DNA of 64,000 nucleotides from Paenibacillus sp. FSL H7-0326 (lineage in GTDB: Bacteria > Bacillota > Bacilli > Paenibacillales > Paenibacillaceae), in the NCBI RefSeq assembly GCF_001955535.1, contig NZ_MPVN01000008.1, positions 62,001 through 126,000 of the forward strand, in the 5' to 3' direction. The position numbers were made by a program, and so were the translations under genes. Below, in pieces: positions 1-8,889 of this stretch (within the stretch, counting starts at the first letter, position 1; each line of letters begins with the position of its first letter). Under the pieces are notes generated by a model, which saw only the letters and a list, made by a program, of their open reading frames with translations, did no database searches and was not told the DNA's origin.

Positions 1-1
1 A

Positions 2-607
2 TGGTGGGGACTTCCTATTCTAATCATTATTGTACTTGGTGCAGTCACTGTGCGCTATACGTATGCAACAGAGCCTTCGAAACCGCTCGTGTCTGATAAG
101 GAGCCGATTACGATTCAAGTAACCTCCCTGGACTGGAAATGGTTGTTTATGTACCCGGATTCGAATGTAGCAACTGTAAATACACTGACGATTCCTGAAG
201 ATACACCGATTCGTTTCGAGCTGACTTCGGATGCACCGATGAACTCGTTCTGGATTCCGGAACTTGGCGGACAAATGTACACGATGTCGGGTATGGCCAT
301 GGTTCTTCATCTTCAAGCCGATGAGCAGGGAACCTTTATGGGTTCAGGAGCTAACTTCTCTGGAGAGCATTACACAGATATGAAATTTGATGTAAATGCG
401 GTTTCCGAGGAAGACTACAACAACTGGATTAATGAAGTGAAGCTGAACTCTCAGCCGCTTACGGCTGAAGGTTATGATCAGCTCTCTGATCCAAGTGTTG
501 AGGAAGTTCAATATTTCTCAGCATTTCCTGAAGGACTGTTTAACGATATCGTTACTAAATACGTAGTGGATCAAGACGAATCTGCTGAAGCAACAACGCA
601 CGAATAA
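2..607 (+). CDS. qoxA: Quinol oxidase subunit II (aa3-type), 5' truncated
   Basis: The reading frame is open from base 2, so the gene is cut by the window edge; its true start lies outside. The visible part opens with the end of a membrane helix (WWGLPILIIIVLGAVTV) followed by a cupredoxin-like extracytoplasmic domain. Where cytochrome c oxidases carry the CuA ligands (CxxxC...H...M), this protein has GSGANFSGEHYTDMKF with no cysteines, which is the quinol-oxidase pattern. It would form the quinol-facing subunit of the terminal oxidase with the three following genes, which are co-directional and closely packed. Identity as QoxA is strong; cytochrome c as donor is unlikely because CuA is absent. 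Confidence 0.93.
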   Translation, partial: WWGLPILIIIVLGAVTVRYTYATEPSKPLVSDKEPITIQVTSLDWKWLFMYPDSNVATVNTLTIPEDTPIRFELTSDAPMNSFWIPELGGQMYTMSGMAMVLHLQADEQGTFMGSGANFSGEHYTDMKFDVNAVSEEDYNNWINEVKLNSQPLTAEGYDQLSDPSVEEVQYFSAFPEGLFNDIVTKYVVDQDESAEATTHE

Positions 608-636
608 ACATTAGCTCGAAAGGAGGCCCTTCATTC

Positions 637-2619
637 ATGTTTAGTGATTTGTGGGAGTTCCTGACGACAGAGTTTTTGGTAACAGGCGATCCCCTTATTT
701 TGGGGGCACAGGTATCTATCGGCCTAGCATCACTTGCGATTGTCGTCGGACTCACTTATTTTAAAAAATGGGGCTGGCTCTGGAAAAACTGGTTGACAAC
801 GGTTGACCACAAAAAAATCGGTATCATGTACATCTTGGCCGCGATTCTAATGATGTTCCGCGGCGGCGTGGACGCGCTTATGATGAGATTCCAGCTGGCT
901 TTACCAGGTATGGAATTCTTGCATGCGGATCACTATAACCAGGTCTTTACTACACACGGAACGATCATGATTCTGTTTATGGCGATGCCATTTATGTTCG
1001 GTCTGTTTAATGTGGTTGTACCTCTTCAGATCGGGGCGCGAGATGTCGCTTTCCCTTATCTGAATGCTGTCAGCTTCTGGCTGTTCTTCCTAGGTGCAAT
1101 GCTGTTTAACCTTTCATTCGTAATCGGGGGTTCACCTGCAGCCGGATGGCTCAGTTATCCACCTTTATCAGGGCTCGAATTTAGTCCGGGGGTAGGACAG
1201 AACTTCTATATATGGGGGATACAGATATCCGGTATCGGTTCCCTCGCCACAGGGATTAACTTCCTTGTAACAATCATTAAGATGCGTGCTCCAGGCATGA
1301 CTTGGATGAAAATGCCGATGTTTACCTGGTCCGTATTTGCTACCAATATTATTATTTTGTTTGCATTTCCAATTCTGACGGTTACTTTGTTCTTGCTATT
1401 CATGGATCGTTTTGCAGGAACACATTTCTTTACGCTGGATCTCGGGGGCAACCCGATGATGTATATCAACCTCATCTGGATGTGGGGTCACCCAGAGGTT
1501 TATATCGTTGTTCTGCCAGCCTTTGGTATCTTCTCCGAGGTTGTGGCGACATTCTCAAGAAAGAGATTGTTTGGATATAAATCAATGGTATTTGCAATGC
1601 TGATTATCAGCGTACTGTCCTTCTTCACGTGGGTCCATCATTTCTTTACGATGGGATCAGGCGCCGATGTCAATGCATTCTTCGCGATTACGACCATGTT
1701 GATTTCGATACCTACGGGTGTCAAGGTCTTTAACTGGCTGTTTACCATGTATCGCGGACGAATTCGTTTTACGCTTCCAATGATGTGGACCATTGCGTTC
1801 CTGCCGTGCTTTATTATCGGGGGGATGACAGGCGTTATGCTGTCCGTTGCGCCGGCTGACTTCCAGTTCCATAACAGTTACTTCTTGATCGCTCACTTCC
1901 ACCAGGTTCTGATCGGTGGTGTCGTGTTCGGTTACTTTGCTGGTATGTACTACTGGTGGCCGAAGCTGTTCGGATTCAACTTGCCGAACCGCTGGGGACA
2001 TTGGGCATTCTGGACATGGAACATTGGTTTCTATATCACATTTATGCCGCAATACGCACTCGGTCTAATGGGTATGACTCGTCGTCTGTATACGTACGGA
2101 TGGGATACAGGCTGGGCAACGCTGAACGTGGTATCTTCTGTCGGGGCATTCCTGATGGGGGCCGGTTTCTTGTTCCAGCTCTTGCAAATTGCAGATGGTA
2201 TTCGAAAATACAAAGAAAACAAGGTCGGAGCGGATCCATGGGATGCTCGTACACTCGAATGGTCTATTCCTTCTCCGGTACCTGAATATAACTTTGCTTT
2301 CGTTCCAAAAGTCGATACTGTCGATCAATTTTGGGAGGATAAACAACGTAAAGCTACGGGCGCTCATCAAACGCAAACAGCTGAGCCAACATATGAGCCA
2401 ATTCATATGCCGAAAAACACAGGTATTCCAATCGTGATGTCTGTCTTCTTCTTTATCGCAGGCTTCGGGTTTGTATGGGATTGGTGGTGGATGTATATCC
2501 CTGGACTGCTTGGCGTGGTGGCGACTCTGTTCGCACGCTCGTTCCAGTACGACACGGATTATTACATTCCGGCTGAAGAAGTTAGACGTACCGAAGCAGC
2601 CTTGAGGGGGTCGGTATAA
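637..2619 (+). CDS. qoxB: Quinol oxidase subunit I
   Basis: 660-residue heme-copper oxidase catalytic subunit that reduces oxygen and pumps protons. Visible landmarks are THGTIMILFMAMPFMFGLFN (heme a ligand helix), WMWGHPEVYIVVLPAFGI (CuB His and cross-linked Tyr), the double histidine in TWVHHFFTMG, and HFHQVLIGGVVFGYF (heme ligands). About 14-15 hydrophobic helices are expected for this length. The start has a strong AAAGGAGG site about 10 bases upstream. It begins 30 bases after qoxA and its TAA overlaps the ATG of the next gene by one base, so translation is coupled. Length fits QoxB. Confidence 0.97.
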   Translation: MFSDLWEFLTTEFLVTGDPLILGAQVSIGLASLAIVVGLTYFKKWGWLWKNWLTTVDHKKIGIMYILAAILMMFRGGVDALMMRFQLALPGMEFLHADHYNQVFTTHGTIMILFMAMPFMFGLFNVVVPLQIGARDVAFPYLNAVSFWLFFLGAMLFNLSFVIGGSPAAGWLSYPPLSGLEFSPGVGQNFYIWGIQISGIGSLATGINFLVTIIKMRAPGMTWMKMPMFTWSVFATNIIILFAFPILTVTLFLLFMDRFAGTHFFTLDLGGNPMMYINLIWMWGHPEVYIVVLPAFGIFSEVVATFSRKRLFGYKSMVFAMLIISVLSFFTWVHHFFTMGSGADVNAFFAITTMLISIPTGVKVFNWLFTMYRGRIRFTLPMMWTIAFLPCFIIGGMTGVMLSVAPADFQFHNSYFLIAHFHQVLIGGVVFGYFAGMYYWWPKLFGFNLPNRWGHWAFWTWNIGFYITFMPQYALGLMGMTRRLYTYGWDTGWATLNVVSSVGAFLMGAGFLFQLLQIADGIRKYKENKVGADPWDARTLEWSIPSPVPEYNFAFVPKVDTVDQFWEDKQRKATGAHQTQTAEPTYEPIHMPKNTGIPIVMSVFFFIAGFGFVWDWWWMYIPGLLGVVATLFARSFQYDTDYYIPAEEVRRTEAALRGSV

Positions 2620-3236
2620 TGGCACACACAGCAGTAAATAATCATCATGATGATCACGGTCACGATCATGGTCATCATGATCCACAGGAACTAAAGACTT
2701 TAGGATTCTGGCTGTTCCTAATCTCTGACTTGATTCTGTTCTCTGTATTCTTTGCGACCTATATCGTGTTGAAGGATAATACGGCAGGCGGACCAGAAGG
2801 GCCGGATCTGTTTAACATGACGATCATTATTATCAACACATTCGTCTTGTTGACGAGCAGCTTCACGAGTGGACTTGCTATTCTGGCAATGAACCGCGGA
2901 GATAAGAAGGGATTAACGATCTGGCTGATTGTTACAGCCGTACTGGGTCTGACATTCCTGGGTCTTGAAATTTACGAGTTCACTGAAATGGTTCACCACG
3001 GAGCACTGATTACAACGAGCGCATTCACCGGTGCTTTCTATACTTTGGTTGGTACTCACGGCGCTCACGTAACGTTTGGTCTGTTCTGGATGTTCGGTCT
3101 GCTTCTTCAATTGAAGAAGCGCGGAATTACTCCTGAGATTCGTGGTAAAGTAATGAACTTAAGCTTATTCTGGCACTTTTTGGACGTCGTATGGATCTTC
3201 CTCCTTACGATCGTCTATCTGATGGGGGTGATGTAA
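2619..3236 (+). CDS. qoxC: Quinol oxidase subunit III
   Basis: 205-residue membrane protein of the CtaE/CyoC/QoxC family, a structural subunit that stabilises the catalytic core. The N-terminus is unusually rich in histidine and aspartate (residues 6-23, alternating His/Asp/Gly), followed by five hydrophobic helices including FWLFLISDLILFSVFFATYI and the conserved HGAHVTFGLFW segment. The ATG overlaps the qoxB stop (TAATG). The His/Asp-rich tail before helix 1 could bind metal, but this is only an inference from composition. Family assignment is firm from position and sequence. Confidence 0.95.
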   Translation: MAHTAVNNHHDDHGHDHGHHDPQELKTLGFWLFLISDLILFSVFFATYIVLKDNTAGGPEGPDLFNMTIIIINTFVLLTSSFTSGLAILAMNRGDKKGLTIWLIVTAVLGLTFLGLEIYEFTEMVHHGALITTSAFTGAFYTLVGTHGAHVTFGLFWMFGLLLQLKKRGITPEIRGKVMNLSLFWHFLDVVWIFLLTIVYLMGVM

Positions 3237-3237
3237 G

Positions 3238-3573
3238 ATGGCGGAACAGCATAATCATGCACATGAATCTCATGAGGAGCATGGATCACTTAAATCTTAC
3301 ACCATTGGATATGTCATCTCGATTATCCTGACCATCATTCCGCTTGTTGTCGTTCTGAATGACATGTTCAGTAGAACCGTAAACATGGTTATCATTTTGA
3401 TCATGGCGGTACTGCAGTTTGGGGTACAGCTCCTATTCTTCATGCACATTCGTGATGGAGAAGCAGGTAAGCCAAAATGGAACGTTATGGGTCTGATTCT
3501 GGGTATCCTGCTCGTGCTTACAATCGTTGTAGGTTCGATTTGGATCATGATGAACAATCAAGTGGCTCACTGA
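3238..3573 (+). CDS. qoxD: Quinol oxidase subunit IV
   Basis: 111-residue protein with three hydrophobic helices (roughly residues 20-42, 45-67 and 78-104) and a His-rich N-terminus (EQHNHAHESHEEH), as is usual for the small CyoD/QoxD subunit that helps assemble the oxidase. It begins one base after the qoxC stop, so the four genes form one operon, which ends at the hairpin terminator about 45 bases downstream. Length is typical of the family (about 100-125 residues). Confidence 0.93.
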   Translation: MAEQHNHAHESHEEHGSLKSYTIGYVISIILTIIPLVVVLNDMFSRTVNMVIILIMAVLQFGVQLLFFMHIRDGEAGKPKWNVMGLILGILLVLTIVVGSIWIMMNNQVAH

Positions 3574-3617
3574 TCCTGATTAGTGAACCAGTCTTAGCAA
3601 GTTAATCTATAATGAAT

Positions 3618-3661
3618 GAGCACCTTGCCTTTCTAACCATCGAGCAAGGTGCTCTTTTTTT
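3618..3661 (+). terminator. Terminator of the qox operon
   Basis: An 11-bp perfect inverted repeat (GAGCACCTTGC at 3618-3628 with GCAAGGTGCTC at 3644-3654) is followed directly by a run of seven T. It lies 45 bases after qoxD and closes the operon. Confidence 0.9.
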
Positions 3662-3765
3662 GATCATGCACACGAATAGATCTAGCCTGCCTTTGCAAAC
3701 CTAGTTAGTATTGGTATGATTAGATGTGGAGCAACAGAAATATACAAATAGTGAGGACGATAATA

Positions 3766-4443
3766 ATGAATCAAACAGCAATTTCTCCTTTGGTTGATCA
3801 TACACTGCTTAAGGCAGATGCCCGCAAAGAGGATATTATCAAGCTGGCAGAGGAAGCAAAGACTTACGGGTTTGCATCCGTATGCGTCAATCCGGCTTTT
3901 GTAGCGGCTGCTTATGAAGTGCTGAAAGACACTCCTGAGGTTAAAGTATGCACTGTTATTGGTTTTCCTCTCGGTGCAACAACTTCTGCAGTGAAAGCTT
4001 ACGAAACAACGGATGCTATTAATAATGGAGCTACCGAAGTGGATATGGTGATTAACATCAGTGCGCTCAAAGATGGCAATGATGATTACGTTCGCGAGGA
4101 TATCGCAGCTGTCGTCAACGCAGCTAAAGGGAAAGCACTGACCAAAGTCATTATCGAGACCTGTCTCTTAACAGATGAAGAGAAAGTACGTGCATGTGAG
4201 CTGGCTGTACAAGCCGGTGCTGATTTTGTGAAGACTTCCACGGGCTTCTCTACAGGTGGAGCGACGAAGGAAGATATCGCGCTCATGCGCAAAACGGTAG
4301 GGCCTGATGTAGGCGTCAAGGCCTCTGGAGGGGTCCGCAGCAGTGAGGATGCATTAACGATGATTCAAGCGGGAGCTACCCGTATTGGAACAAGCGGCGG
4401 CGTTGCGATTGCAAAAGGTGAGCGTTCTGACAGCAGCTACTAA
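3766..4443 (+). CDS. deoC: Deoxyribose-phosphate aldolase
   Basis: 225-residue class I aldolase that splits 2-deoxyribose 5-phosphate into glyceraldehyde 3-phosphate and acetaldehyde. Visible are the Schiff-base lysine in DFVKTSTGF (about K156), the second active-site lysine in GVKASGGVRS, the phosphate-binding end RIGTSGGVAI, and the EVDMVINI strand. An upstream in-frame ATG (3724) gives 14 extra residues, but the GAGGA site 9 bases before 3766 and the family's usual N-terminus favour 3766. It stands alone between two terminators; no other nucleoside-catabolism genes are adjacent, so it is not part of a full deo operon here. Confidence 0.96.
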   Translation: MNQTAISPLVDHTLLKADARKEDIIKLAEEAKTYGFASVCVNPAFVAAAYEVLKDTPEVKVCTVIGFPLGATTSAVKAYETTDAINNGATEVDMVINISALKDGNDDYVREDIAAVVNAAKGKALTKVIIETCLLTDEEKVRACELAVQAGADFVKTSTGFSTGGATKEDIALMRKTVGPDVGVKASGGVRSSEDALTMIQAGATRIGTSGGVAIAKGERSDSSY

Positions 4444-4465
4444 TCGGATATAGGATTTGAATGGT

Positions 4466-4493
4466 AAGCGATCCCGAGAGGGGTCGCTTTTTT
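4466..4493 (+). terminator. Terminator after deoC
   Basis: AAGCGATCCC (4466-4475) pairs with GGGTCGCTT (4481-4489) with a single-base bulge and a GAGAG loop, and is followed by a run of T reaching 4493. It separates deoC from the kdu operon. Confidence 0.82.
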
Positions 4494-4539
4494 GACATAG
4501 TTTTAATTTTTCATAAATAAAGGGTACACAAATCGACTT

Positions 4540-4583
4540 AAATAAACTAAAATAAACCTATATGAACTTCCTTCTAATATAAT
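4540..4583 (+). promoter_or_regulatory. Promoter and possible operator of kduI
   Basis: A perfect TATAAT at 4578-4583 lies about 30 bases before the kduI start, with no convincing -35 at 16-18 bases. Immediately upstream the octamer AAATAAAC occurs twice, at 4540-4547 and 4550-4557, exactly 10 bases apart, i.e. on the same face of the helix. Direct repeats of this type are common operators of DeoR-family regulators, and a DeoR-type gene is part of this operon. The functional link is inferred. Confidence 0.5.
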
Positions 4584-4611
4584 CTATGACATACGAAAGG
4601 ATTGATATCAA

Positions 4612-5442
4612 ATGCAAAACCGTTATGCTGCTCATCCCAATGAAGTGAAGAACTATGATACCAGCCGTTTACGCGAGGAATTTCTGATCGATCACTTATT
4701 TGCCAAAGATGAACTTGTTACCGTATATTCTCATGTGGATCGTTACATCGTAGGATCTGCGGTGCCAGAGTCTCAAGATATCAAGCTGGAAGTGAATTTG
4801 AAGGATATTGGGACGGACTTTTTCCTGGCTCGTCGTGAAATCGGTATCATTAACATCGGTGGTCATGGAACGGTATCTGCCGATGGGGTACGGTATGAGA
4901 TTGGAAGCAAGGAGTGTCTGTATATCGGCCTTGGTGTGAAGGAAGTGATCTTCCATTCAGGCTCAGGAGAAGCTCCACAGTTTTATTTTGTATCCACACC
5001 TGCCCATCATGCTTACCCGACAACGAAGGCAACACAGCAGGAGGCTACGCCGGCTCACTTAGGCAGTATTCAAACCTCGAATGAAAGAACCATATATAAA
5101 TACATTCATGAAGGCGGAATCAAGAGCTGTCAGCTGGTCATGGGAATTACAGAGCTTGATCCGGGGAACATGTGGAATACGATGCCTGCGCATACACATA
5201 ATCGTCGTTCTGAAGTGTACTTGTACTTCAACCTTCCGGAGGATGGAGTCGTATTCCATATGATGGGTGAGCCTGAAGAAACGAGACATCTGGTTGTTCG
5301 TCAGGGTCAGGCTGTTATCTCACCGAGCTGGTCGATCCATAGCGGTGTAGGAACGAGCAATTACACGTTCTGCTGGGCTATGGCTGGAGAGAATCAAACC
5401 TTTGATGATATGGACGGCGTGAAGATGACGGAGCTGAAATAA
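4612..5442 (+). CDS. kduI: 5-keto-4-deoxyuronate isomerase
   Basis: 276-residue cupin-fold isomerase that converts 5-keto-4-deoxyuronate (4-deoxy-L-threo-5-hexosulose uronate) to 3-deoxy-D-glycero-2,5-hexodiulosonate in pectin/unsaturated uronate breakdown. The start (MQNRYAAHPNEVKNYDTSRL) and the metal-binding cupin segment with MPAHTHNRRSEVYLYF and the later SIHSGVGTSNYTFCW are characteristic. ACGAAAGGATTG supplies the ribosome site. It is the first gene of a co-directional set with a DeoR regulator, kduD and a sugar-phosphate isomerase-like gene. Length (about 276-280) is normal. Confidence 0.96.
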   Translation: MQNRYAAHPNEVKNYDTSRLREEFLIDHLFAKDELVTVYSHVDRYIVGSAVPESQDIKLEVNLKDIGTDFFLARREIGIINIGGHGTVSADGVRYEIGSKECLYIGLGVKEVIFHSGSGEAPQFYFVSTPAHHAYPTTKATQQEATPAHLGSIQTSNERTIYKYIHEGGIKSCQLVMGITELDPGNMWNTMPAHTHNRRSEVYLYFNLPEDGVVFHMMGEPEETRHLVVRQGQAVISPSWSIHSGVGTSNYTFCWAMAGENQTFDDMDGVKMTELK

Positions 5443-5462
5443 CACAGAAAGTTGAATGAAAT

Positions 5463-6215
5463 ATGAACTCAATGAAACGACATGAAAAAATAATGGAGCT
5501 GCTCATTGCCAAGCAGGAAGTGACCGTGAATGAGTTAAGTGAGCTCCTTGAAGTGACTGGAAAGACCATCAGAGAGGATCTGGACAAGCTGGAGAGCATG
5601 GGTCTCCTCGTGCGGGTGCACGGGGGAGCCATGCTGGCCCAGAATGATCAATATGGCATTCTGACCAGTATGGGTGCGCTGGAGAAGCACAATCCCGAGA
5701 AGATCGAAATCGCAGAGCGGGCAATGACTTACATCGAGCCGTATGATGTCATTGCTCTTGATGGAGGAAGCACGACACTGGAGATGGCACGACTGCTGGA
5801 GAATATTCCGCTGACGGTCATCACCAATGATCTGTTCATCATTTCCGAGCTGACCCGTAAGGATCAGATTCGGCTGGTGGTGCCAGGCGGGTCCAGGGTC
5901 AGAAATATGCTGGTCAGTGATGAGACGGAGCAGTTTATATCCAGCTTGAACATCCACAAGGCGTTTATTTCGACGACGGCTCTGCATCCTGAATTCGGTT
6001 TTTCTATATACACGGGTGATCTTGTTCCTCTCAAAAAGGCACTGATCCACACAGCGCAGCATGTCTATGCTGTAGTGGATCATTACAAATTCGGTCGATT
6101 TGCACTGCGTACTTTTGCAGCTTGCGGAGAGGTCGATGTGATTATCAGCGACAAAGCACTTACGGATGAAATGAAGGCTCCATACGAAACCATGGGAGTG
6201 AAGATTGATAATTAG
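5463..6215 (+). CDS. DeoR/GlpR-family transcriptional regulator of the kdu cluster
   Basis: 250 residues: an N-terminal winged helix-turn-helix (KRHEKIMELLIAKQEVTVNE...TGKTIREDLDKLE, about residues 4-57, then the typical GLLVRVHGGA wing) and a C-terminal sugar-phosphate sensor domain with the family's IALDGGSTTLEMARLL and TNDLFI motifs. It sits between kduI and kduD, 20 bases after kduI and 18 before kduD, so it most likely senses a uronate-pathway phosphate intermediate and controls this operon. The start at 5463 has only a weak ribosome site; ATG at 5472 is an alternative. The effector is not deducible from sequence. Confidence 0.9.
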   Translation: MNSMKRHEKIMELLIAKQEVTVNELSELLEVTGKTIREDLDKLESMGLLVRVHGGAMLAQNDQYGILTSMGALEKHNPEKIEIAERAMTYIEPYDVIALDGGSTTLEMARLLENIPLTVITNDLFIISELTRKDQIRLVVPGGSRVRNMLVSDETEQFISSLNIHKAFISTTALHPEFGFSIYTGDLVPLKKALIHTAQHVYAVVDHYKFGRFALRTFAACGEVDVIISDKALTDEMKAPYETMGVKIDN

Positions 6216-6233
6216 CGGGAGGCATAGAGAAGT

Positions 6234-6986
6234 ATGAACTATTTTGATCTCAGTGGTAAAGTAGCACTGGTTACCGGTACCTCCGGTGGATTAGGTCAAG
6301 GAATGGCCATAGGGCTTGCAGAAGCAGGTGCGGATATCATTGCTGTATCCCATTCCATGCCGACAGAGACGGTGCAAGCGATTGAGCAGCTAGGCCGTAA
6401 GGCATTGGGAATTCAGGCTGATCTGAGCAAAGAAGAAGAGCTTTCATCCATATTCGAACAGGCACTTCAGTTTCAGGGAAGAATCGATGTGCTTGTCAAT
6501 AATGCGGGAATTATCCGCCGTACGCCGGCAGCTGATCACGGAGCCTCGGACTGGCATGATGTCATTGACCTTAACCTAAACACTGTATTTTTCTTAAGCC
6601 AGCTGGCTGGAAGACATATGATTGAGCGGGGAAGCGGCAAGATTATCAGCATTGCTTCCATGCTGTCTTATCAAGGCGGTATTAATGTGCCGGGGTATAC
6701 AGCCAGCAAGCATGCGGTAGCAGGCTTAACCAAAGCACTGGCTAACGAATGGGCAGGTAAAGGAATACAGGTCAATGCAATTGCTCCGGGATACATGGTA
6801 ACGAACAACACCCAGCAGATCAGGGACGATGAGAATCGCTACAAGGATATTACAGCTCGGATTCCAGCTGGACGCTGGGGGACACCGGAGGATCTGAAGG
6901 GACCAGTGGTATTTTTGGCTTCCTCCGCTTCAGATTATTTGAATGGACACGTTCTGAATGTAGACGGAGGCTGGCTCGCTCGTTAA
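6234..6986 (+). CDS. kduD: 2-deoxy-D-gluconate / 2-dehydro-3-deoxygluconate 5-dehydrogenase
   Basis: 250-residue short-chain dehydrogenase that interconverts 2,5-diketo-3-deoxygluconate and 2-keto-3-deoxygluconate using NAD(H), the step after KduI. Rossmann motif GTSGGLGQG near residue 16, NNAG at about 88, the catalytic Ser in SIASMLSYQGG and Tyr-x3-Lys in YTASK, and the C-terminal LNVDGGWLAR end are all present. Its N-terminus MNYFDLSGKVALVTG matches KduD-type SDRs. A GCGGGAGG site precedes the ATG. Assignment is by SDR subtype plus neighbour kduI. Confidence 0.93.
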   Translation: MNYFDLSGKVALVTGTSGGLGQGMAIGLAEAGADIIAVSHSMPTETVQAIEQLGRKALGIQADLSKEEELSSIFEQALQFQGRIDVLVNNAGIIRRTPAADHGASDWHDVIDLNLNTVFFLSQLAGRHMIERGSGKIISIASMLSYQGGINVPGYTASKHAVAGLTKALANEWAGKGIQVNAIAPGYMVTNNTQQIRDDENRYKDITARIPAGRWGTPEDLKGPVVFLASSASDYLNGHVLNVDGGWLAR

Positions 6987-7015
6987 TGCTCATTTAAGAA
7001 GGAGGATACGAGAAC

Positions 7016-7858
7016 ATGAAACTGGGAGTTCTGGCGCATACGTTTGGTAAACAGCCCACTTCAAGTCTGGCAGCTCGCATCGCCGGCAGCGGGTTTACAT
7101 CGGTTCAGCTTGCACTGGCCAAGGCGTTGTCAGATATCGATTCTTCAACTGGTAAACTGAGCCCGGGTCTGGCCAATTGGGTAGGTGAGCAGTTCCACAA
7201 GGAAGGCATACGGATAGCGGTGCTGGGCTGTTATATTAACCCGGTTCATCCGGATACGGCCGCGAGGAAGTCTGAGCTGGCACGCTTCAAAGAACATTTG
7301 CGTTATGCTCGTGATTTTGGCTGCAGTATCGTAGCCACAGAAACAGGAAGTTTAACCACGTACAAAGAGACTCATCCGACTTCCTACGAGGAGCAGGGAT
7401 TTGAGGTGCTGCGTGAGTCGGTGCTTGAGCTCGCAGAGGAGGCGGACAAATGGGGCGTTCATGTGGCCATTGAGCCCGTGTCTGTCCATACCTTACATAC
7501 AAGAGAGCATATGCAGCGCTTGTTCGAGGAGGTTCCGTCATCGAGCGTTGGGCTGCTGTTTGACCCATGCAATCTGATCAAGGTAGAGCATGTCGTGGAC
7601 CAGGCAGATTTTCTGCGAGATGTGTTTGAACAGCTGTACGATCGAATGATTGCCATCCATGCGAAGGATGTTGCTTTTGATGTGAGCGGCAAAAAGTACA
7701 ATCCTGTACCTGGCGAAGGGATATTGGATTATCCTTTATTCTTTGAACTGCTCAAAGCGTATAAGCCTCATATCGACATCTCTCTGGAAGGTGTAACCGC
7801 GGAGCAGGCAGATGATGCGGCAGCCTATTTACGTCGCTTATGGCATGCGGGCAACTAG
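7016..7858 (+). CDS. Sugar phosphate isomerase/epimerase-like TIM-barrel protein
   Basis: 280-residue protein of the xylose-isomerase-like TIM-barrel (AP endonuclease family 2) superfamily. Metal-ligand positions expected in this fold are visible: Glu in VAIEPVS, Asp in LLFDPCN, His in AIHAKDV and Glu near the end in DISLEGV. A GAAGGAGG site lies 8 bases before the ATG. It is the last gene of the kdu operon and ends just before a terminator, so it probably isomerises or epimerises a sugar acid feeding into KduI/KduD. The exact substrate cannot be read from sequence. Confidence 0.82.
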   Translation: MKLGVLAHTFGKQPTSSLAARIAGSGFTSVQLALAKALSDIDSSTGKLSPGLANWVGEQFHKEGIRIAVLGCYINPVHPDTAARKSELARFKEHLRYARDFGCSIVATETGSLTTYKETHPTSYEEQGFEVLRESVLELAEEADKWGVHVAIEPVSVHTLHTREHMQRLFEEVPSSSVGLLFDPCNLIKVEHVVDQADFLRDVFEQLYDRMIAIHAKDVAFDVSGKKYNPVPGEGILDYPLFFELLKAYKPHIDISLEGVTAEQADDAAAYLRRLWHAGN

Positions 7859-7894
7859 TTCCTTAGCAGATATCAAGGTTTTCCCGAATTCATA

Positions 7895-7936
7895 AAATCT
7901 CTTCTCATGTAACAAAATGAGAGGAGATTTTTTTTT
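7895..7936 (+). terminator. Terminator of the kdu operon
   Basis: AAATCTCTTCTCAT (7895-7908) pairs with ATGAGAGGAGATTT (7917-7930) through 14 pairs including one G-U, and is followed by a long T tract. Confidence 0.9.
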
Positions 7937-8022
7937 GTGAGTTCAAACTTTTTCTTGGACCATCTCGTTACAGCATCGAAACCGCGCGGAAATACCATAA
8001 CGAATGGGGAACAACGAAACAT

Positions 8023-8889
8023 ATGATCACGACTCAGAATTTAACCAAATCATATAAAGGGCATCTGGCATTGGATGATGTGACCTTAACCTTCAACGAG
8101 GGCATGGTCGGCCTGCTAGGACCTAACGGTGCAGGCAAAACGACTTTTTTGAGAGTTATGGCTACATTACAGAAACCGACATCAGGAAGTGCAAGCATCT
8201 TCGGGGTTCCACTGTCACAGCCGGAGGAGGTGCGCAGACAGATCGGCTACCTTCCGCAGCATTTCAGTGTGTATCCACAGCTTACAGGCAGAGAGTTTCT
8301 TGATTATGTGGGCGTATTGAAAGGGATCCACGCTGCAAAGGCCCGTCAGGAGGAGATTGAACGCATACTTGATCAGGTGAATCTTACCGACAAGGCTGAC
8401 AAGAAGGTGCGGACTTATTCAGGTGGCATGCGGCAACGTCTCGGGATTGCACAAGCGCTGTTGGGTTCTCCTAAGATGCTGATCGTTGATGAACCAACTG
8501 CTGGTTTAGATCCGGAGGAAAGAGTTCGATTTCGCAATATACTCACCCGGTTCAGCGTTGGGAGAATCGTACTCTTGTCAACACATATCGTTGCAGATAT
8601 TGAAAGTAATTGCAGGCAGATCGCCGTACTGTCCAGAGGACAGCTTGTGTTATCTGGTAATTTGTCCGATCTGGCTGATGTTGGTGACGGCAAGGTGTGG
8701 CAGGCCGTGCTGAACGATGAGGAATTGCGCCAGATAAACCCCATGGCGATCGTATCGACTCAAAGATTAGAAGAGGGAGTCTCCTGCCGCATCATTAGTG
8801 ATGACGCTCCGCATCCAGCGGCTGTGGCGGTTAAGCCAACACTTGAAGATGGCTACCTTGCTCTGATTGGGAGAGAACGTCATGCATAA
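8023..8889 (+). CDS. ABC transporter ATP-binding protein
   Basis: 288-residue ABC-2-type ATPase. Walker A LLGPNGAGKTTFLRV (about residue 32), Q-loop LPQHFSVYPQ, signature YSGGMRQRLGIAQALL, Walker B MLIVDEPTAGLDP and the switch histidine in LLSTHIV are all intact, so it should hydrolyse ATP. The C-terminal about 70 residues form the usual small accessory domain. Its stop overlaps the ATG of the following permease by 8 bases. It is the first gene of a six-gene operon that also encodes an ECF sigma factor. Confidence 0.95.
   Translation: MITTQNLTKSYKGHLALDDVTLTFNEGMVGLLGPNGAGKTTFLRVMATLQKPTSGSASIFGVPLSQPEEVRRQIGYLPQHFSVYPQLTGREFLDYVGVLKGIHAAKARQEEIERILDQVNLTDKADKKVRTYSGGMRQRLGIAQALLGSPKMLIVDEPTAGLDPEERVRFRNILTRFSVGRIVLLSTHIVADIESNCRQIAVLSRGQLVLSGNLSDLADVGDGKVWQAVLNDEELRQINPMAIVSTQRLEEGVSCRIISDDAPHPAAVAVKPTLEDGYLALIGRERHA

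Noticed and set aside
4492..4518. TTGACA followed by TAAATA as the kduI promoter
   Set aside because: The TTGACA overlaps the T tract of the deoC terminator and the -10 is poor; the TATAAT at 4578 is closer to the gene. It remains a weak alternative.
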